Shown: positions 16,156 to 25,800 of the stretch, in pieces | Layout: every line of letters begins with the position of its first letter | Numbering within the stretch: the first letter of the stretch is position 1 | NCBI RefSeq assembly: GCF_000306765.2 | Contig: NC_017944.1 | Location: 124,001 to 188,000, forward strand | DNA: 64,000 bases | Source of the DNA: Haloferax mediterranei ATCC 33500 | GTDB taxonomy: Archaea > Halobacteriota > Halobacteria > Halobacteriales > Haloferacaceae | Direction of reading: 5' to 3' | The notes under the pieces: model-generated | The model's input: only the letters and a program-made list of their open reading frames with translations | Told to the model about the DNA's origin: nothing | The model's database searches: none | Program-made: the position numbers and the translations under genes

Positions 16156-17865
16156 TCAGGAGTCCGTGAGCAGTCGCTCTGGGGGGCACAACACGTCGTT
16201 CGGTGTGAGGACGTTGTTGTCCACGGCGGCGTTCATCCACGTGGTGATGTCGTTGATGCGGAGTTTGACCCTGACCGGTAGTTTGTGGATACACGGATAT
16301 CCGGGGAAGAGTTTGTGGTCGAGTTCGTTTTCCGCGTACTGCGCCTGCAGGTCGGGCCATGGTGCGCTGAATGGCTCGATGAGCGGGAGTTTCCGTCGCA
16401 GGAATTTCTCTATCTGGTTCTTTCGGTGCGAGTGATACGGCCGGTCAGGTGGGCGATGCCTGAAGATGTTCGGGTCGAGTTTCCGAATCGCCTGCTTCAT
16501 CGTCTTCGTGTTCCGCTTTTCCGGCGGCGTCTTCAGGTGCCAGTCGATGAGTTCCGCGTCGGCCGCGACGAACGACTCGATGTAGTTATCGGACAGTTCG
16601 AAATGGAACGGGAGCGTCGGCTGGTTCTGGATACCGATGAGCGAGATGCTGTTGTAGACGTTATCGTAGCGGTCGGACCACTTATCGAGTTGCTCTTGGA
16701 TGACATCGTCGATAAACCCCAGACTCGTGTCGAACTCGTCGTAACACTCGGGGAAGACGTGGTCGCACGCCGGATGATAGACGAATTTCGACGACAGAAC
16801 TTCCGTGACGTTCGGGTCGGACTCGAGACCCTTCAACGGGAACTTGTTCCCGAAGAGGTTGACCACGTTCCGCGGGAGGAAGTGACCGCGGAGGAACGTA
16901 TCGAAGAACAAGCCGTGGAAGATGGTGTCGACATCGATCTTGTCGTCACACCCTGCATGGTGGATGTGAATCGACTCGCGTGTCCCGAGAGTGTACTCGA
17001 TGGTCTCTTCATCGACATTGAGATAGTTCTCATCCACGATGAGCGTCTCGTGGTCAGCGCCGTACTGGTTCGCGATGGAACGGGCGGCTTTTACCTCCGG
17101 GTGTTTAGGCGCACCGAGCGTGTAACACACGTCAATATCCGGATGCTGTGCGACGATGGCCCGGGAGTCGTAGCCGCCACTCAGGAGCAATCCATGTCGG
17201 CCGGGATAGATTGTTCGGCGCTTGATGGCACGTTCCAGCCGTGATGCAAGTTCGTCGACGTAGTCGAACTCATCCGGGTCGGCAGGGTCGTAAACGAAGC
17301 GCGAAAGCGTTCCAGCTCCGGAAGCGGTGATGTACCCATCGAACGGGATACACTTGAGGCGGGTGAAAACCGTCCGTTCGTCGACGACGACGCCCATATG
17401 AACGTATTCGAGTAGCCCACGGGTGTCGACTTCCGTGCTGGGAATGGCCGACAGAACACGCTGAGGGTTCGTCCCGAACACCCGACCGTCGGGTGTGTCG
17501 GCGTAGAAGCACTGCCACGTGCGTGCCGGGTCGGTTGCGATGATAGCATCGTCGTCGTATTCGACGAAGGCGAGGAACGACCCGTTGAGCTCAGAGAACG
17601 CTTCGCGGCCGACCACCTCGTATCTATCCAGCGTGTACTCGGCCAACGGAGTCGAGACGCCGTCCGGCGGGAGAATCTCCCCCCAGAGGACACAGCTGCC
17701 TCGTTCGTCACTGTACGTCGACGACCGACCCGGGAACCCGAGCGCCGGGTCACGAATCGCGACGGTGGCGCACTCGCCGTCTACAACCCAGTCGAAACTC
17801 GACCGGGACACGAGACTGTCGAACATGCCGTCATCATCAAGGACGCCAAACAGTTCTTTGTTCAT
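16156..17865 (-). CDS. Asparagine-synthetase-like amidotransferase lacking the N-terminal cysteine
   Basis: I start it at ATG 17865 (569 aa), 28 bp after the glmS stop; the frame runs open into glmS but that part is a shadow. Residues 1 to about 210 look like a class-II glutaminase fold (FVEYDDDAIIATDP), but the residue after Met is Asn rather than the catalytic Cys, so it should not hydrolyse glutamine itself. Residues from about 220 carry the PP-loop HGLLLSGGYDSRAI, which adenylates a carboxylate. Members of this family in polysaccharide loci convert uronic acids to amides. Transcribed with glmS, it could amidate the uronic acid made by the local dehydrogenases, using ammonia from elsewhere. 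Length is near the family's usual 550-650 residues. Confidence 0.75.
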   Translation of the reverse strand: MNKELFGVLDDDGMFDSLVSRSSFDWVVDGECATVAIRDPALGFPGRSSTYSDERGSCVLWGEILPPDGVSTPLAEYTLDRYEVVGREAFSELNGSFLAFVEYDDDAIIATDPARTWQCFYADTPDGRVFGTNPQRVLSAIPSTEVDTRGLLEYVHMGVVVDERTVFTRLKCIPFDGYITASGAGTLSRFVYDPADPDEFDYVDELASRLERAIKRRTIYPGRHGLLLSGGYDSRAIVAQHPDIDVCYTLGAPKHPEVKAARSIANQYGADHETLIVDENYLNVDEETIEYTLGTRESIHIHHAGCDDKIDVDTIFHGLFFDTFLRGHFLPRNVVNLFGNKFPLKGLESDPNVTEVLSSKFVYHPACDHVFPECYDEFDTSLGFIDDVIQEQLDKWSDRYDNVYNSISLIGIQNQPTLPFHFELSDNYIESFVAADAELIDWHLKTPPEKRNTKTMKQAIRKLDPNIFRHRPPDRPYHSHRKNQIEKFLRRKLPLIEPFSAPWPDLQAQYAENELDHKLFPGYPCIHKLPVRVKLRINDITTWMNAAVDNNVLTPNDVLCPPERLLTDS

Positions 17866-17893
17866 CGTCAGGAGATGCGATTCGATAGGGGAT

Positions 17894-19702
17894 TCATTCG
17901 ACAGTGACACTCTTTGCGAGGTTGCGGGGCTTGTCGATGGCCCTCCCCAACTCGGTTGCGCAGTAGTACGAGAGGAGTTGTAACTGGACGTTTGCGAGGA
18001 GGTTCGAGCAGACCGGATGCATATCGGGGATCGAGAGGTGGTCGTCCGCGGTGTCGACGATGCTGTGGTCCGACGTCGAAACGGCGATAATCGGTGCTCC
18101 ACGCGTCTGTGCCTCCTTGGCGTTCGTCACCGTTTTCGAACTATCGTCCGCACAGACGGCGAAGACCGGCGTACGGTCGGTGACGAGTGCCAACGGACCG
18201 TGTTTGAGTTCGCCGGACGCGAACCCCTCGGCATGCTCGTAGGTGATTTCCTTGAACTTGAGCGCACCTTCCTTTGCGACTGAACACCCGAGTCCGCGTC
18301 CGATGAAGAAGTACGCGTTCTCGTCGAGGTACTTCTCGGCCAGACGAGTAGCGTTGCTCGACTGGAGCACACCCTCGACGGCATCAGGAAGGTCGGTCAA
18401 ATCCGAGAGGAGTGCTTCGATGTTATTGACTCGAGATGCGTACTGGTTGACGCGGGCGAGATGCTGGCTGAGGAGCGTGAGCATCGCGGCCTGCGAGGAA
18501 AACGTCTTCGTCGCCGCCACGCCGATTTCGGGACCTGCGCGGATGTACAGCGGTTCGTCTGCTTCGCGGGCGACGGTCGATTGGACGACGTTCGTCACCG
18601 CGAGCGTGTCGAGGCCGACATCGTTCGCACGGCGGAGTGCGCTGAGGGTGTCCGCGGTTTCACCGCTCTGGGTGACCGCGACGAAAAGCGTGTTGTTCGA
18701 GGGAGTACCCGCGGTCAAATCGTACTCACTGGCGCGAATCGCACGCGCCGAAAGCCCACAGCGGTTCAACAGACACGCTGCGAAGAGCGCAGCATGATAC
18801 GAAGTCCCACATCCGACGAGGTGGACGGTTTCGACCTCCGAGAGGTCGCTTTCGATGTCGAGGTCGGTCGAACCCGAATCGAGATCGACTCGCCCCTCAA
18901 TCGTCTTCCGGAGTGACGTCGGTTGGGTGTGTATTTCTTTGAGCATGAAATGGTCGTACTGGCCTTTGCCCGTCTCGTCGGGTTGCCAATCGACCTGTTC
19001 GACTTCGCGCTGTACCGACTGGTCGTTGTCGTCGACGATGTTGACGCCATCCGCTCGGACCTCGATTGTGTCTCCGTCCTCGAGATAGACGACGTTGTCA
19101 GTGTGGTCGAGGAACGCCGGAACGTCGCTTGCCAGAAAGTACGTGTTCGCTTCGACGCCGAGCACGAGCGGCGACCCCTGACGGGCCGCGTAGATGGAGT
19201 CGTTTTCGTCGACGACGACGGCAATCGCGTAACTACCCTCGAGTTCGTTTACCGTGTGCTGGAAGGCTGCAAGCGGTTCGTTCCCGCGTTCGAGGTAGTA
19301 ATCGACGAGGTTCGGGATGACCTCGGTGTCGGTGTCGCTCGTGAACTCGTATCCCTCGTCGATGAGTTTCGCCTTGAGCGCCTCGTAGTTCTCGATGATA
19401 CCGTTGTGAACGGCCGCAACCCGGTCCGTTTGGTCCGTGTGCGGGTGCGCGTTCTCGTCGGTCGGCGGGCCGTGTGTACTCCATCGAGTGTGTCCGATGC
19501 CGATTCGCGCCTCGGATTCCACGTTGGCGATGGTCTCTTTGAGGTCTGAGACCTGCCCCGAGCACTTCCACACGTCGAGTCCCGTCCCGTTTTTGACGGC
19601 GATACCGGCGGAGTCGTAGCCGCGGTACTCGAGTTTTTCAAGGCCGGTTACGAGCGGGTCGAGAGCTCGCCCGTCACCGACGTGCGCGATAATACCGCAC
19701 AT
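17894..19702 (-). CDS. glmS: Glutamine--fructose-6-phosphate aminotransferase (isomerizing)
   Basis: A 602-aa GlmS that makes glucosamine-6-phosphate from fructose-6-phosphate and glutamine. I place the start at ATG 19702 so that Cys2 (MCGIIAHVG) becomes the N-terminal nucleophile; the longer frame from 19741 would block it. The glutaminase domain shows LEYRGYDSAGIAV, HTRWSTHG and HNGIIENY. Two SIS sugar-isomerase domains follow (VGCGTSYHAALFA, VTQSGETADTL, and GRGLGCSVAKEGALKFKE), and the end LAKSVTVE matches the family's C-terminal tail. It supplies amino sugar for the locus. No promoter element lies close to the start; a weak TATA-like site near 19884-19900 would leave a leader of about 180 nt. 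Confidence 0.95.
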   Translation of the reverse strand: MCGIIAHVGDGRALDPLVTGLEKLEYRGYDSAGIAVKNGTGLDVWKCSGQVSDLKETIANVESEARIGIGHTRWSTHGPPTDENAHPHTDQTDRVAAVHNGIIENYEALKAKLIDEGYEFTSDTDTEVIPNLVDYYLERGNEPLAAFQHTVNELEGSYAIAVVVDENDSIYAARQGSPLVLGVEANTYFLASDVPAFLDHTDNVVYLEDGDTIEVRADGVNIVDDNDQSVQREVEQVDWQPDETGKGQYDHFMLKEIHTQPTSLRKTIEGRVDLDSGSTDLDIESDLSEVETVHLVGCGTSYHAALFAACLLNRCGLSARAIRASEYDLTAGTPSNNTLFVAVTQSGETADTLSALRRANDVGLDTLAVTNVVQSTVAREADEPLYIRAGPEIGVAATKTFSSQAAMLTLLSQHLARVNQYASRVNNIEALLSDLTDLPDAVEGVLQSSNATRLAEKYLDENAYFFIGRGLGCSVAKEGALKFKEITYEHAEGFASGELKHGPLALVTDRTPVFAVCADDSSKTVTNAKEAQTRGAPIIAVSTSDHSIVDTADDHLSIPDMHPVCSNLLANVQLQLLSYYCATELGRAIDKPRNLAKSVTVE

Positions 19703-20022
19703 ATTAGCGCCACCTCCGAGCGCGTCTCGTTCGACGTCCACTCACGCTCCACGAGCGGGGCGCTGTGCGCGATGCGGCGCAGTCTGTTTCTTTCGAGCGT
19801 TGAATCTGGCGTATCATGGTTTGTGAGGGGAACGGTAGACGGCTGGCCGCCCCCTACGAACCACATACAGTGAAACCCCCATTACTATAAACGAGCTAAG
19901 TAGTCATCGGGCGGCTAGAACTGGTAAAGCCGTCCTCTCGTCGGTCGATTCCGCGGTGTACAGAACACCCGAACCACCGTCTCCCTGGCCGTGTCTCACC
20001 TCCAAGCAACGGATAAAGCCAG

Positions 20023-20039
20023 CTTACCGGGCCGATAAT
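20023..20039 (+). promoter_or_regulatory. Orphan copy of the 17-bp element, pointing against the gene next to it
   Basis: CTTACCGGGCCGATAAT is a perfect match to the consensus, but no plus-strand gene follows; it faces the 3' end of the minus-strand gene 20082-22076. A 22-codon reading frame (ATG 20069) starts 29 nt downstream and may or may not be used. The gap 19703-20081 holds nothing else I can support apart from the glmS leader. Confidence 0.5.
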
Positions 20040-20081
20040 ACTGTCTTCCAGCACGAGTTGTTTGGGAAATGAGGGTGGTAG

Positions 20082-22076
20082 CTACGTTCCGGAAAGAACC
20101 GGCGTTGGTTCCGCGCCGGGAAGCGTACAAATCGTAACGTGGCCGTTCGAGTAGACGTAGTTCGTCGTTGGCGGACAGACCGCCGTCTTCGGCGGGTTGT
20201 AATTCTGTACTGTCCCAGTCGCATTGTTCATGAAGTACGAGGCGTGTTCGGACTGGTACGTCCGATACACCATGATTCCTTGCGAAATCGGTCTCCCTCG
20301 TTTCATCGGTAACGCTTCCGCGGGATAGGCTTCTGTCCGCTCCCAGACTGTCCCGTACGGCAGGTCCGTGTAGAGTTTCGCTCCTTTTCTAGTCGGACGA
20401 GCAGCACCGAACGTTTCGACTGCGGCGAGTTCTGGGTCCGTGTACGACAGTCGTTCGTGCTGGTTCGGAAACACCGGGCTGTCCATCGCGCCGTCGTTCG
20501 ACATAATCATCACGTTCGGGTAGAGCAACACGAACAAGAGTAAGACGACACCGATAACCTTGAGCGAAGTTCGGTCTGCAAGGTGTCGGAACCCGACGAC
20601 CCCGATGATAGCGAGAAGAGCGTACAGGAATCCGATCCATCGACCCGGAACGAAGTTCTCGATACCGAAAAGCGGGAGTCCGAGTACGACGAACATCATC
20701 GCAATAATCGACCCGACGAAACAGTAGGTCGTCTGGGTTGCCCGCGACCGTCTGAGGACGGTGAGACACCCGATGACACCGGCGAAGATGAGCAAGAGGA
20801 ACCCAGCTTCGGTGACGTAGGTAGACACCTGAGAGAGGAAGGTTGGACCGGTCGACTGCGCCGTTCCGGAGGCACCGGTCGAGCCGCCGCTGCCGCTGAC
20901 ACCGCTCAGGAAGCCAGCGTTGAACAAATTCACGTAGAAGTAACTGAGCACGGTTTCGAGGAAGGTATCCCCCTTGTACGGCGTCAGCGACCACGTAAAC
21001 ACGATGAGACCGATATTGAACCCCACGAGACCGGCGAGGTTCACCGGAGTAGAACCGCCGCCCGTAAGCGAAAGCGGGTCCGGTTCTTCGGTGAAGAAAT
21101 CGAGCTGAAGCAACACCTGTGCGACGAACCCGAAACAAAGCAACACCAGCATGATGAACGACGAGACCTGATGGGTCAGGATGACCGTCGTACTAAACAG
21201 CACCAGAAGCCCGAAGTCACGCCACCTGTCGCTCGCGTGCATAACCCGGACGAGACTGTACATGCACGCAAGGAAAAACAGGAGACCCATGCTCGTCGGA
21301 ATAAGGTGGATACCCCACCGGACGACCTGGTCTCCCATCGCGTAGAGCGCGGCGGCCGCAAGCGCCCACCGAAGCGGAACGAGCAATCGAGCTGTCCCAT
21401 AGACGAAAAGCGAGACGAGCGGCATCACGATACCGAGCGAGAGGTACAGCGCGTTCCGAAGCGACAGACTCAGCAAGTGCGTCGACGACGACGCAAGCAG
21501 GTGAAACAGCGGCGATGCGTAGTACTTGTTGTCGTTGATAGCCGACAGCGAGTCGGCCTGTAGTATCATCTCGACGAACGTCGTGTGCGACCAAACGTCG
21601 ATGCCGACGTATCCCGTTGTCGTGTAGAGCGCGGCAAAACGCACGACGAACGAGTAAATCACGACCTGTGTGAGAAACACCCCTGAGCGCAATTCTTCGT
21701 CCGGTGAGAGCAGTATTTGTCCGAGAAGTAAGACGCCGACGACGCCGCCGATGTCCATGAAGAGGACGCTTCGTTCACCCTGCAACACCGCGAGCGTGAC
21801 CATCGCCGCAAGTCCGAAGAAGATGCCAACAGACAGAAGTCTGGTGACTGATGGCGTCAGCGTCGGAAGGCCGTCTGTCGTTTCCGTGCCCCGGGACGCG
21901 GCAAGGTAGAGAATACAGCCGGCCCCGAGAATCGGTGGAAGCGTCACGATGAAAATCTGTGACGAGAAGAATCGGATGGGGAACAACCCGAGAGCGAGCA
22001 CAAGGCCAACGACCGCTGCGAGTACGTCGAGTTCTGTTTGTTGCAACCGTTCGCGTATCGATGAGATGAGGTTCAT
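20082..22076 (-). CDS. Polytopic membrane protein, GT-C/oligosaccharyltransferase-like
   Basis: A 664-aa protein with about 13 hydrophobic helices in residues 20-540 and a C-terminal polar part of about 120 residues (TDPELAAVETFGAARPTRKG, then SYFMNNATGTVQNY). The first long outside loop between early helices carries VRFAALYTTTGYVGIDVWSH with Asp, as in GT-C enzymes that use a lipid-linked sugar donor. A Gly/Ser-rich loop (GVSGSGGSTGASG) splits the helix bundle. In haloarchaea such proteins sit in S-layer and exopolysaccharide loci and are thought to transfer or polymerise lipid-linked glycans. No AglB-type WWDYG motif is seen. Its neighbours are the ATP-grasp gene 52 bp upstream and glmS downstream. 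Confidence 0.7.
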   Translation of the reverse strand: MNLISSIRERLQQTELDVLAAVVGLVLALGLFPIRFFSSQIFIVTLPPILGAGCILYLAASRGTETTDGLPTLTPSVTRLLSVGIFFGLAAMVTLAVLQGERSVLFMDIGGVVGVLLLGQILLSPDEELRSGVFLTQVVIYSFVVRFAALYTTTGYVGIDVWSHTTFVEMILQADSLSAINDNKYYASPLFHLLASSSTHLLSLSLRNALYLSLGIVMPLVSLFVYGTARLLVPLRWALAAAALYAMGDQVVRWGIHLIPTSMGLLFFLACMYSLVRVMHASDRWRDFGLLVLFSTTVILTHQVSSFIMLVLLCFGFVAQVLLQLDFFTEEPDPLSLTGGGSTPVNLAGLVGFNIGLIVFTWSLTPYKGDTFLETVLSYFYVNLFNAGFLSGVSGSGGSTGASGTAQSTGPTFLSQVSTYVTEAGFLLLIFAGVIGCLTVLRRSRATQTTYCFVGSIIAMMFVVLGLPLFGIENFVPGRWIGFLYALLAIIGVVGFRHLADRTSLKVIGVVLLLFVLLYPNVMIMSNDGAMDSPVFPNQHERLSYTDPELAAVETFGAARPTRKGAKLYTDLPYGTVWERTEAYPAEALPMKRGRPISQGIMVYRTYQSEHASYFMNNATGTVQNYNPPKTAVCPPTTNYVYSNGHVTICTLPGAEPTPVLSGT

Positions 22077-22128
22077 ATGTTGAGACGTGCGTAACGCTGG
22101 AGTCGTTCGAGATAGACCACAGACACCG

Positions 22129-23232
22129 TTAGATAGTTCTTAGTTCTTTATCTGGACCGTAGAACACTTCCTGCCAATCGCGGGCGACGCGCGTACCCCA
22201 ATCGATATCGACTGGGGGAAGTTCACGTCCGAGCGCATACTGCACGCCGAGCGCAGGCATGTTCGCGCCAGCGCCGACACACGCGGCAATCGACTCGGAC
22301 AGACACGGGTCAACGGTGAGGAGTTTCGGGACTCCACTGGCAGTGTACTTAAATTGGAAAGCGACGTTGTACTCCAACTCCAAGAATGAACAGATTTCGC
22401 GGGTCCGCTCGATGAGTTCCGGGCGTTCTTCGACCGTGCTTGTAAACGAGTGGCCGTCACACGATTCGTTGTGGGAGCGAGAGACGACAACTGGAGTGTC
22501 TGCTGTACGAGAGAGAGCATCCACGGTGAACTCTTCACCGGGAAGGTACTCCATGACGACGAGATTCGGGAATTCGTCGATTTCCATGAGGATGGGAAGG
22601 ACGTTATCCAACGTAGTCACGGTGCTGTTCGGTTTCTGATTCGTCAGAATTCCCGACCGGTCTATCTTCGAATCGAGAATGTGAAAACCACGCATCTCGT
22701 TGGCGATAGAGGGCTTGAAACAGACACGTTGGTGAGGGTAGCCGAGTGCGTGAACTGCGTCGATAAACTCTTCTGGAGTAGTAACGCGATAAAATTCGGG
22801 CACAGAGGGGTGAACCTGTTTGGCGAGTCGGTCGTAGAGTTCCCCGGTGTCGCTTGTAATCGACACGGCACGCGGGTCCGAAACCATCACTTCGATGCCG
22901 TCGTTTTCGAAGGCTGATTTCGCTTCAGCAAGCAACCGAAGTTCCGCGGCCATGAGGGGAAGAATCACATCAACGTCTTCCCTCCGGGCGATTCCTCGTA
23001 CGTCGGAGATGTAATCGCCGCCGTTAACGGGGGAGACAGTAGCCGCTGTGTCGACGAAACTGAATCCGCACGCATCAGGGTCCGTATCTACGCCGACGAC
23101 GCGAGCGTCGAACGCCTCGGTCTGACGGAGGGCTTTGACGATCCCCGACGTGCCGAGTCGACCGGCACCGGCCACCATCACGGTCACATCACCGTCACGG
23201 CTCGAAGATTGAACTGTATCCAGCAGTGTCAT
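22129..23232 (-). CDS. ATP-grasp ligase (CarB/PylC-like)
   Basis: A 367-aa protein. Residues 16-110 are a Rossmann-type preATP-grasp domain (VTVMVAGAGRLGTSGIVKAL, then DVDVILPLMAAELRLLAE). Residues about 120-330 are the ATP-grasp core: FKPSIANEMRGFHIL, NLVVMEYLPGEEFTVDAL and the metal-binding strand with Asp in KLLTVDPCLSES. Such ligases activate a carboxylate as acyl phosphate and join it to an amine or thiol. In sugar loci they attach amino acids or similar groups to sugars. The substrate cannot be told from the sequence. A copy of the 17-bp element lies 29 nt ahead of the start, so it probably opens a transcription unit with the polytopic protein downstream. Confidence 0.8.
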   Translation of the reverse strand: MTLLDTVQSSSRDGDVTVMVAGAGRLGTSGIVKALRQTEAFDARVVGVDTDPDACGFSFVDTAATVSPVNGGDYISDVRGIARREDVDVILPLMAAELRLLAEAKSAFENDGIEVMVSDPRAVSITSDTGELYDRLAKQVHPSVPEFYRVTTPEEFIDAVHALGYPHQRVCFKPSIANEMRGFHILDSKIDRSGILTNQKPNSTVTTLDNVLPILMEIDEFPNLVVMEYLPGEEFTVDALSRTADTPVVVSRSHNESCDGHSFTSTVEERPELIERTREICSFLELEYNVAFQFKYTASGVPKLLTVDPCLSESIAACVGAGANMPALGVQYALGRELPPVDIDWGTRVARDWQEVFYGPDKELRTI

Positions 23233-23261
23233 AGTGATAGTTCAAGAACTACACGGTCCTT

Positions 23262-23278
23262 ATTATATACTTGGTAAA
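23262..23278 (-). promoter_or_regulatory. 17-bp glycan-locus element ahead of the ATP-grasp gene
   Basis: On the minus strand TTTACCAAGTATATAAT keeps the TTACC half and the ATAAT half with the same spacing. It ends 29 nt before the ATG at 23232. Confidence 0.6.
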
Positions 23279-23458
23279 TGATGTGTGCCCGCGCGATTCG
23301 ACAGAACACGGGTTCCCACGCGCCCAGCATATCGACCAGTTTGGTTCGAGGCGGGAGAGAAGAGGGGTACTTACCCCCGGACCGAGCATGGGTCGGACAC
23401 TCGACCAATGGGTCAGACACTCAGGCCACCACCTGAGAGACGACGTGAAATTCGCGGC

Positions 23459-24484
23459 TTACGTTCCGGCCTCGAGAACCCGCTGGACGATAATGTCCGT
23501 CGCGTCCACTTTTTGATTGAGGAGCGCCCGGCGTCGTTCGTCCCAATCGATGTCGGACAACCGGAGAATGTCGACCGCTCGCTTCACGGCGTGCTTGTTT
23601 CGGTTCTCGCCGTGGTACCCATACAGCAGGTCGAACGACGCGAGGTCACGCATCAGTCCGGGGGCCGCGCTGTGGACGTACACGGTCGGTGTCCCGAGGA
23701 CCGCGCTCTCCGAGGCCATCGTTCCACTCTCGCCGACGAAGAGGTCGGCGTACGCGAGCACGTGGTGGATGAGATGGGGGTCGATATCGATATCGTACCC
23801 GTCGAGTTCCGGAGGGAGCGCGTCGTCCTCCGCCGACACGAGAACCGTCGCACCCGCGTCTTCGAGACGGCCGACCAGTTCAGTCAGTCTGTCGAGACCG
23901 GCATCCCCAACGTCGTGTGCGGCACCCCAACTGACGAGTCGGAGGACGGCGTAGGTGTCGTCGGCATCGACCGGCAGGTCGTCGAGGGTGGACGGGTCGG
24001 GGTCGAATCGGTCGGGATGGAGGTACGCAAGCTCGTGATAGCTTGGATAACGATAGTGATTCGGGCCAGCGTCGTCGTGGTAACAGCCGGGTGTTGCAAC
24101 CTCGTCGGCGAAGGGGAACGTAAGCGCATTCGAAAGCGTCGCGTGTTCCGTGTCGGTGAACACGACGCATTTCGCGCCGACGAGTTGTGCGACGTGTGAC
24201 GCCTCGAAGCCGCCGATTGCGGCCATCACGTCCGGCTGGATTTCCTTCGCTTCGCGGTAGAGCCGATACTCGATTGCGAGTGTCGACAGCGCGACGCGGG
24301 GGAGCGACCCGCCGCGAGAGCCCAGAACCTCGTACTCGATTCCGTACTCATCGAGCAACGCAAGCGCCACGTCCTTGTCGAGCGCGCGGACGTGCACCTC
24401 GTGGCCACGCGCCTCGAACTCGTCGATAGCGTGTTTGAAGAAGTGGACGTGTGCGGGGTGCTGAATCGTGATGAGGATATCCAT
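23459..24484 (-). CDS. DUF354 protein (UDP-GlcNAc 2-epimerase/GT-B-like fold)
   Basis: A 341-aa protein from ATG 24484 (MDILITIQHPAHVHFFKHAI). The N-terminal Rossmann half has the DUF354 signature HPAHVHFFKHAI and RGGSLPRV. The C-terminal half has GESGTMASESAVLGTPTVYV, the acidic sugar-nucleotide site shared with UDP-GlcNAc 2-epimerases and MurG-like glycosyltransferases. DUF354 proteins are common in archaeal glycosylation loci. It lies 29 bp after the dehydrogenase gene, last in the operon that begins at 27923. Given the UDP-GlcNAc-derived uronic acid pathway here, epimerisation at C2 (gluco to manno) is an attractive guess; transfer of a sugar is the alternative. Confidence 0.75.
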   Translation of the reverse strand: MDILITIQHPAHVHFFKHAIDEFEARGHEVHVRALDKDVALALLDEYGIEYEVLGSRGGSLPRVALSTLAIEYRLYREAKEIQPDVMAAIGGFEASHVAQLVGAKCVVFTDTEHATLSNALTFPFADEVATPGCYHDDAGPNHYRYPSYHELAYLHPDRFDPDPSTLDDLPVDADDTYAVLRLVSWGAAHDVGDAGLDRLTELVGRLEDAGATVLVSAEDDALPPELDGYDIDIDPHLIHHVLAYADLFVGESGTMASESAVLGTPTVYVHSAAPGLMRDLASFDLLYGYHGENRNKHAVKRAVDILRLSDIDWDERRRALLNQKVDATDIIVQRVLEAGT

Positions 24485-24513
24485 CGGTGAACAGGGATGG
24501 GAAAGCGGTGGTC

Positions 24514-25800
24514 TCACAACTGCGCGTAGTGGAAGCCGTGGGCGGCGGCCTCGTCGGCGTCGAACACGTCCGCCACGTCGACCATGACCGGGTCGGAGCC
24601 GAGACCCGCCGCCATCGCTTCGAGGTCGTACGCGGCGAACTCGTCGTGGGCGGTTGCGACGACGACGCCGTCGTAGGCCTCGAAATCGACCGTTTCAGTC
24701 ACGTCGATTCCGAAGACCTCGCGCGATGCATCGGGGTCGGCGTGCGGGTCGTACCCCACGCAGTCGATGTCGAACTCGTCGAGTTTCTCGATCATCGTTC
24801 CGACCTCGGAACTCCGGATGTCGCCGACGCCGGGTTTGTAGGCGAGACCGAGAACCAACAAGCGGGTGTCCTGAAGGACGCGCCCGGAGTCGTTGATGGT
24901 CTTGACCGTCTTCCGGGCGGCGTGGACGGGAACGTACTCGTTAATCTCGCGCGCCTGAAGGACGAGTTTCGGCGAGAAGCCCTCGCGTTTGGACCGGTAG
25001 GTGAGGTAGAACGGGTCGACCGGGATGCAGTGGCCGCCGACGAATCCCGGCGAGTAGCCGTCGTGGAAGTTCCACTTCGTCCCCGCGGCTTCGAGGACAT
25101 CCTCGGTCGTCAGGCCCATGTGGTCACAGGCGATAGCCAGTTCGTTGACGAGCGCGATGTTCATGTCGCGCTGGACGTTTTCGATGACCTTCGACGCCTC
25201 CGCCGTCTCGATATCGGGTGCTCTGTGAATACCCGCATCGACGATACTCCCGTAGAGTTCGGCGAGTTCGTCGCGGACGCGCTCGTCGTTCGCGCCGACG
25301 ACTTTGACCACGTCGCGGACGCCGCGACCGGTGTCGCCGGGCGAGGCGCGCTCGGGCGAGTAGCCGACGAAAATGTCTTCGCCGACAGTGTAGCCTGATT
25401 CGGATTCGAGCGCGGGCACGAGAACCGATTCGGTCGCACCCGGGTAGACCGTCGATTCGAGGACGACCGTCGTCCCCGGCGAGATGTACTTTCCAACCGT
25501 TTCAGCCGCCGATTCGACGAACTGCAGGTCGGGATTTTCCATACTATCGACTGGCGTGGGGACCGTGACGATGACGAAATCCGCATCCGAGAGCTGCGCC
25601 GGGTCCGTCGTGAAAAACACGTCGGACGCCGCGACCCCCTCGTCGGTCACATCGCCGGTTGGGTCGGTTCCGCTGGAGAGTTCGGAGACCTTCTCCGAGT
25701 CGACATCGTAGCCGATAACCGACTTTCCGACGCGGTCGAACTCGATAGCCAGCGGAAGCCCGACGTATCCCAGTCCGACGACACAGACCGTCTCAGTCAT
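24514..25800 (-). CDS. UDP-N-acetyl-D-mannosaminuronate/glucosaminuronate dehydrogenase (WecC/WbpA-like)
   Basis: A 428-aa nucleotide-sugar dehydrogenase. I use ATG 25800 (MTETVCVVGLGYVGLPLAIE); the longer frame is a shadow of the gene upstream. Features: NAD loop GLGYVGLPLA, VESTVYPGAT-like strand ending TTVVLESTVYPG, FVGYSPERASPGD, central helix NVQRDMNIALVNELA, catalytic Cys in VGGHCIPVDPFYL, and the C-terminal NAD/UDP domain VLGLAYKPGVGDIRSS. It oxidises C6 of a UDP-HexNAc to the uronic acid with two NAD+. The start overlaps the stop of the upstream paralog by 8 bp, so the two are translated together. Confidence 0.88.
   Translation of the reverse strand: MTETVCVVGLGYVGLPLAIEFDRVGKSVIGYDVDSEKVSELSSGTDPTGDVTDEGVAASDVFFTTDPAQLSDADFVIVTVPTPVDSMENPDLQFVESAAETVGKYISPGTTVVLESTVYPGATESVLVPALESESGYTVGEDIFVGYSPERASPGDTGRGVRDVVKVVGANDERVRDELAELYGSIVDAGIHRAPDIETAEASKVIENVQRDMNIALVNELAIACDHMGLTTEDVLEAAGTKWNFHDGYSPGFVGGHCIPVDPFYLTYRSKREGFSPKLVLQAREINEYVPVHAARKTVKTINDSGRVLQDTRLLVLGLAYKPGVGDIRSSEVGTMIEKLDEFDIDCVGYDPHADPDASREVFGIDVTETVDFEAYDGVVVATAHDEFAAYDLEAMAAGLGSDPVMVDVADVFDADEAAAHGFHYAQL

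Noticed and set aside
16285..17244. 319-codon open frame antisense to the AsnB-like gene
   Set aside because: Arg/Val/Glu-rich shadow; the minus strand carries the PP-loop enzyme.
18923..19549. Long open frame antisense to glmS
   Set aside because: Shadow of the GC-rich codon bias; glmS on the other strand has every catalytic motif.
20069..20137. 22-aa short ORF after the orphan 17-bp element
   Set aside because: Too short to support and wholly antisense to the polytopic gene; only the promoter is reported.
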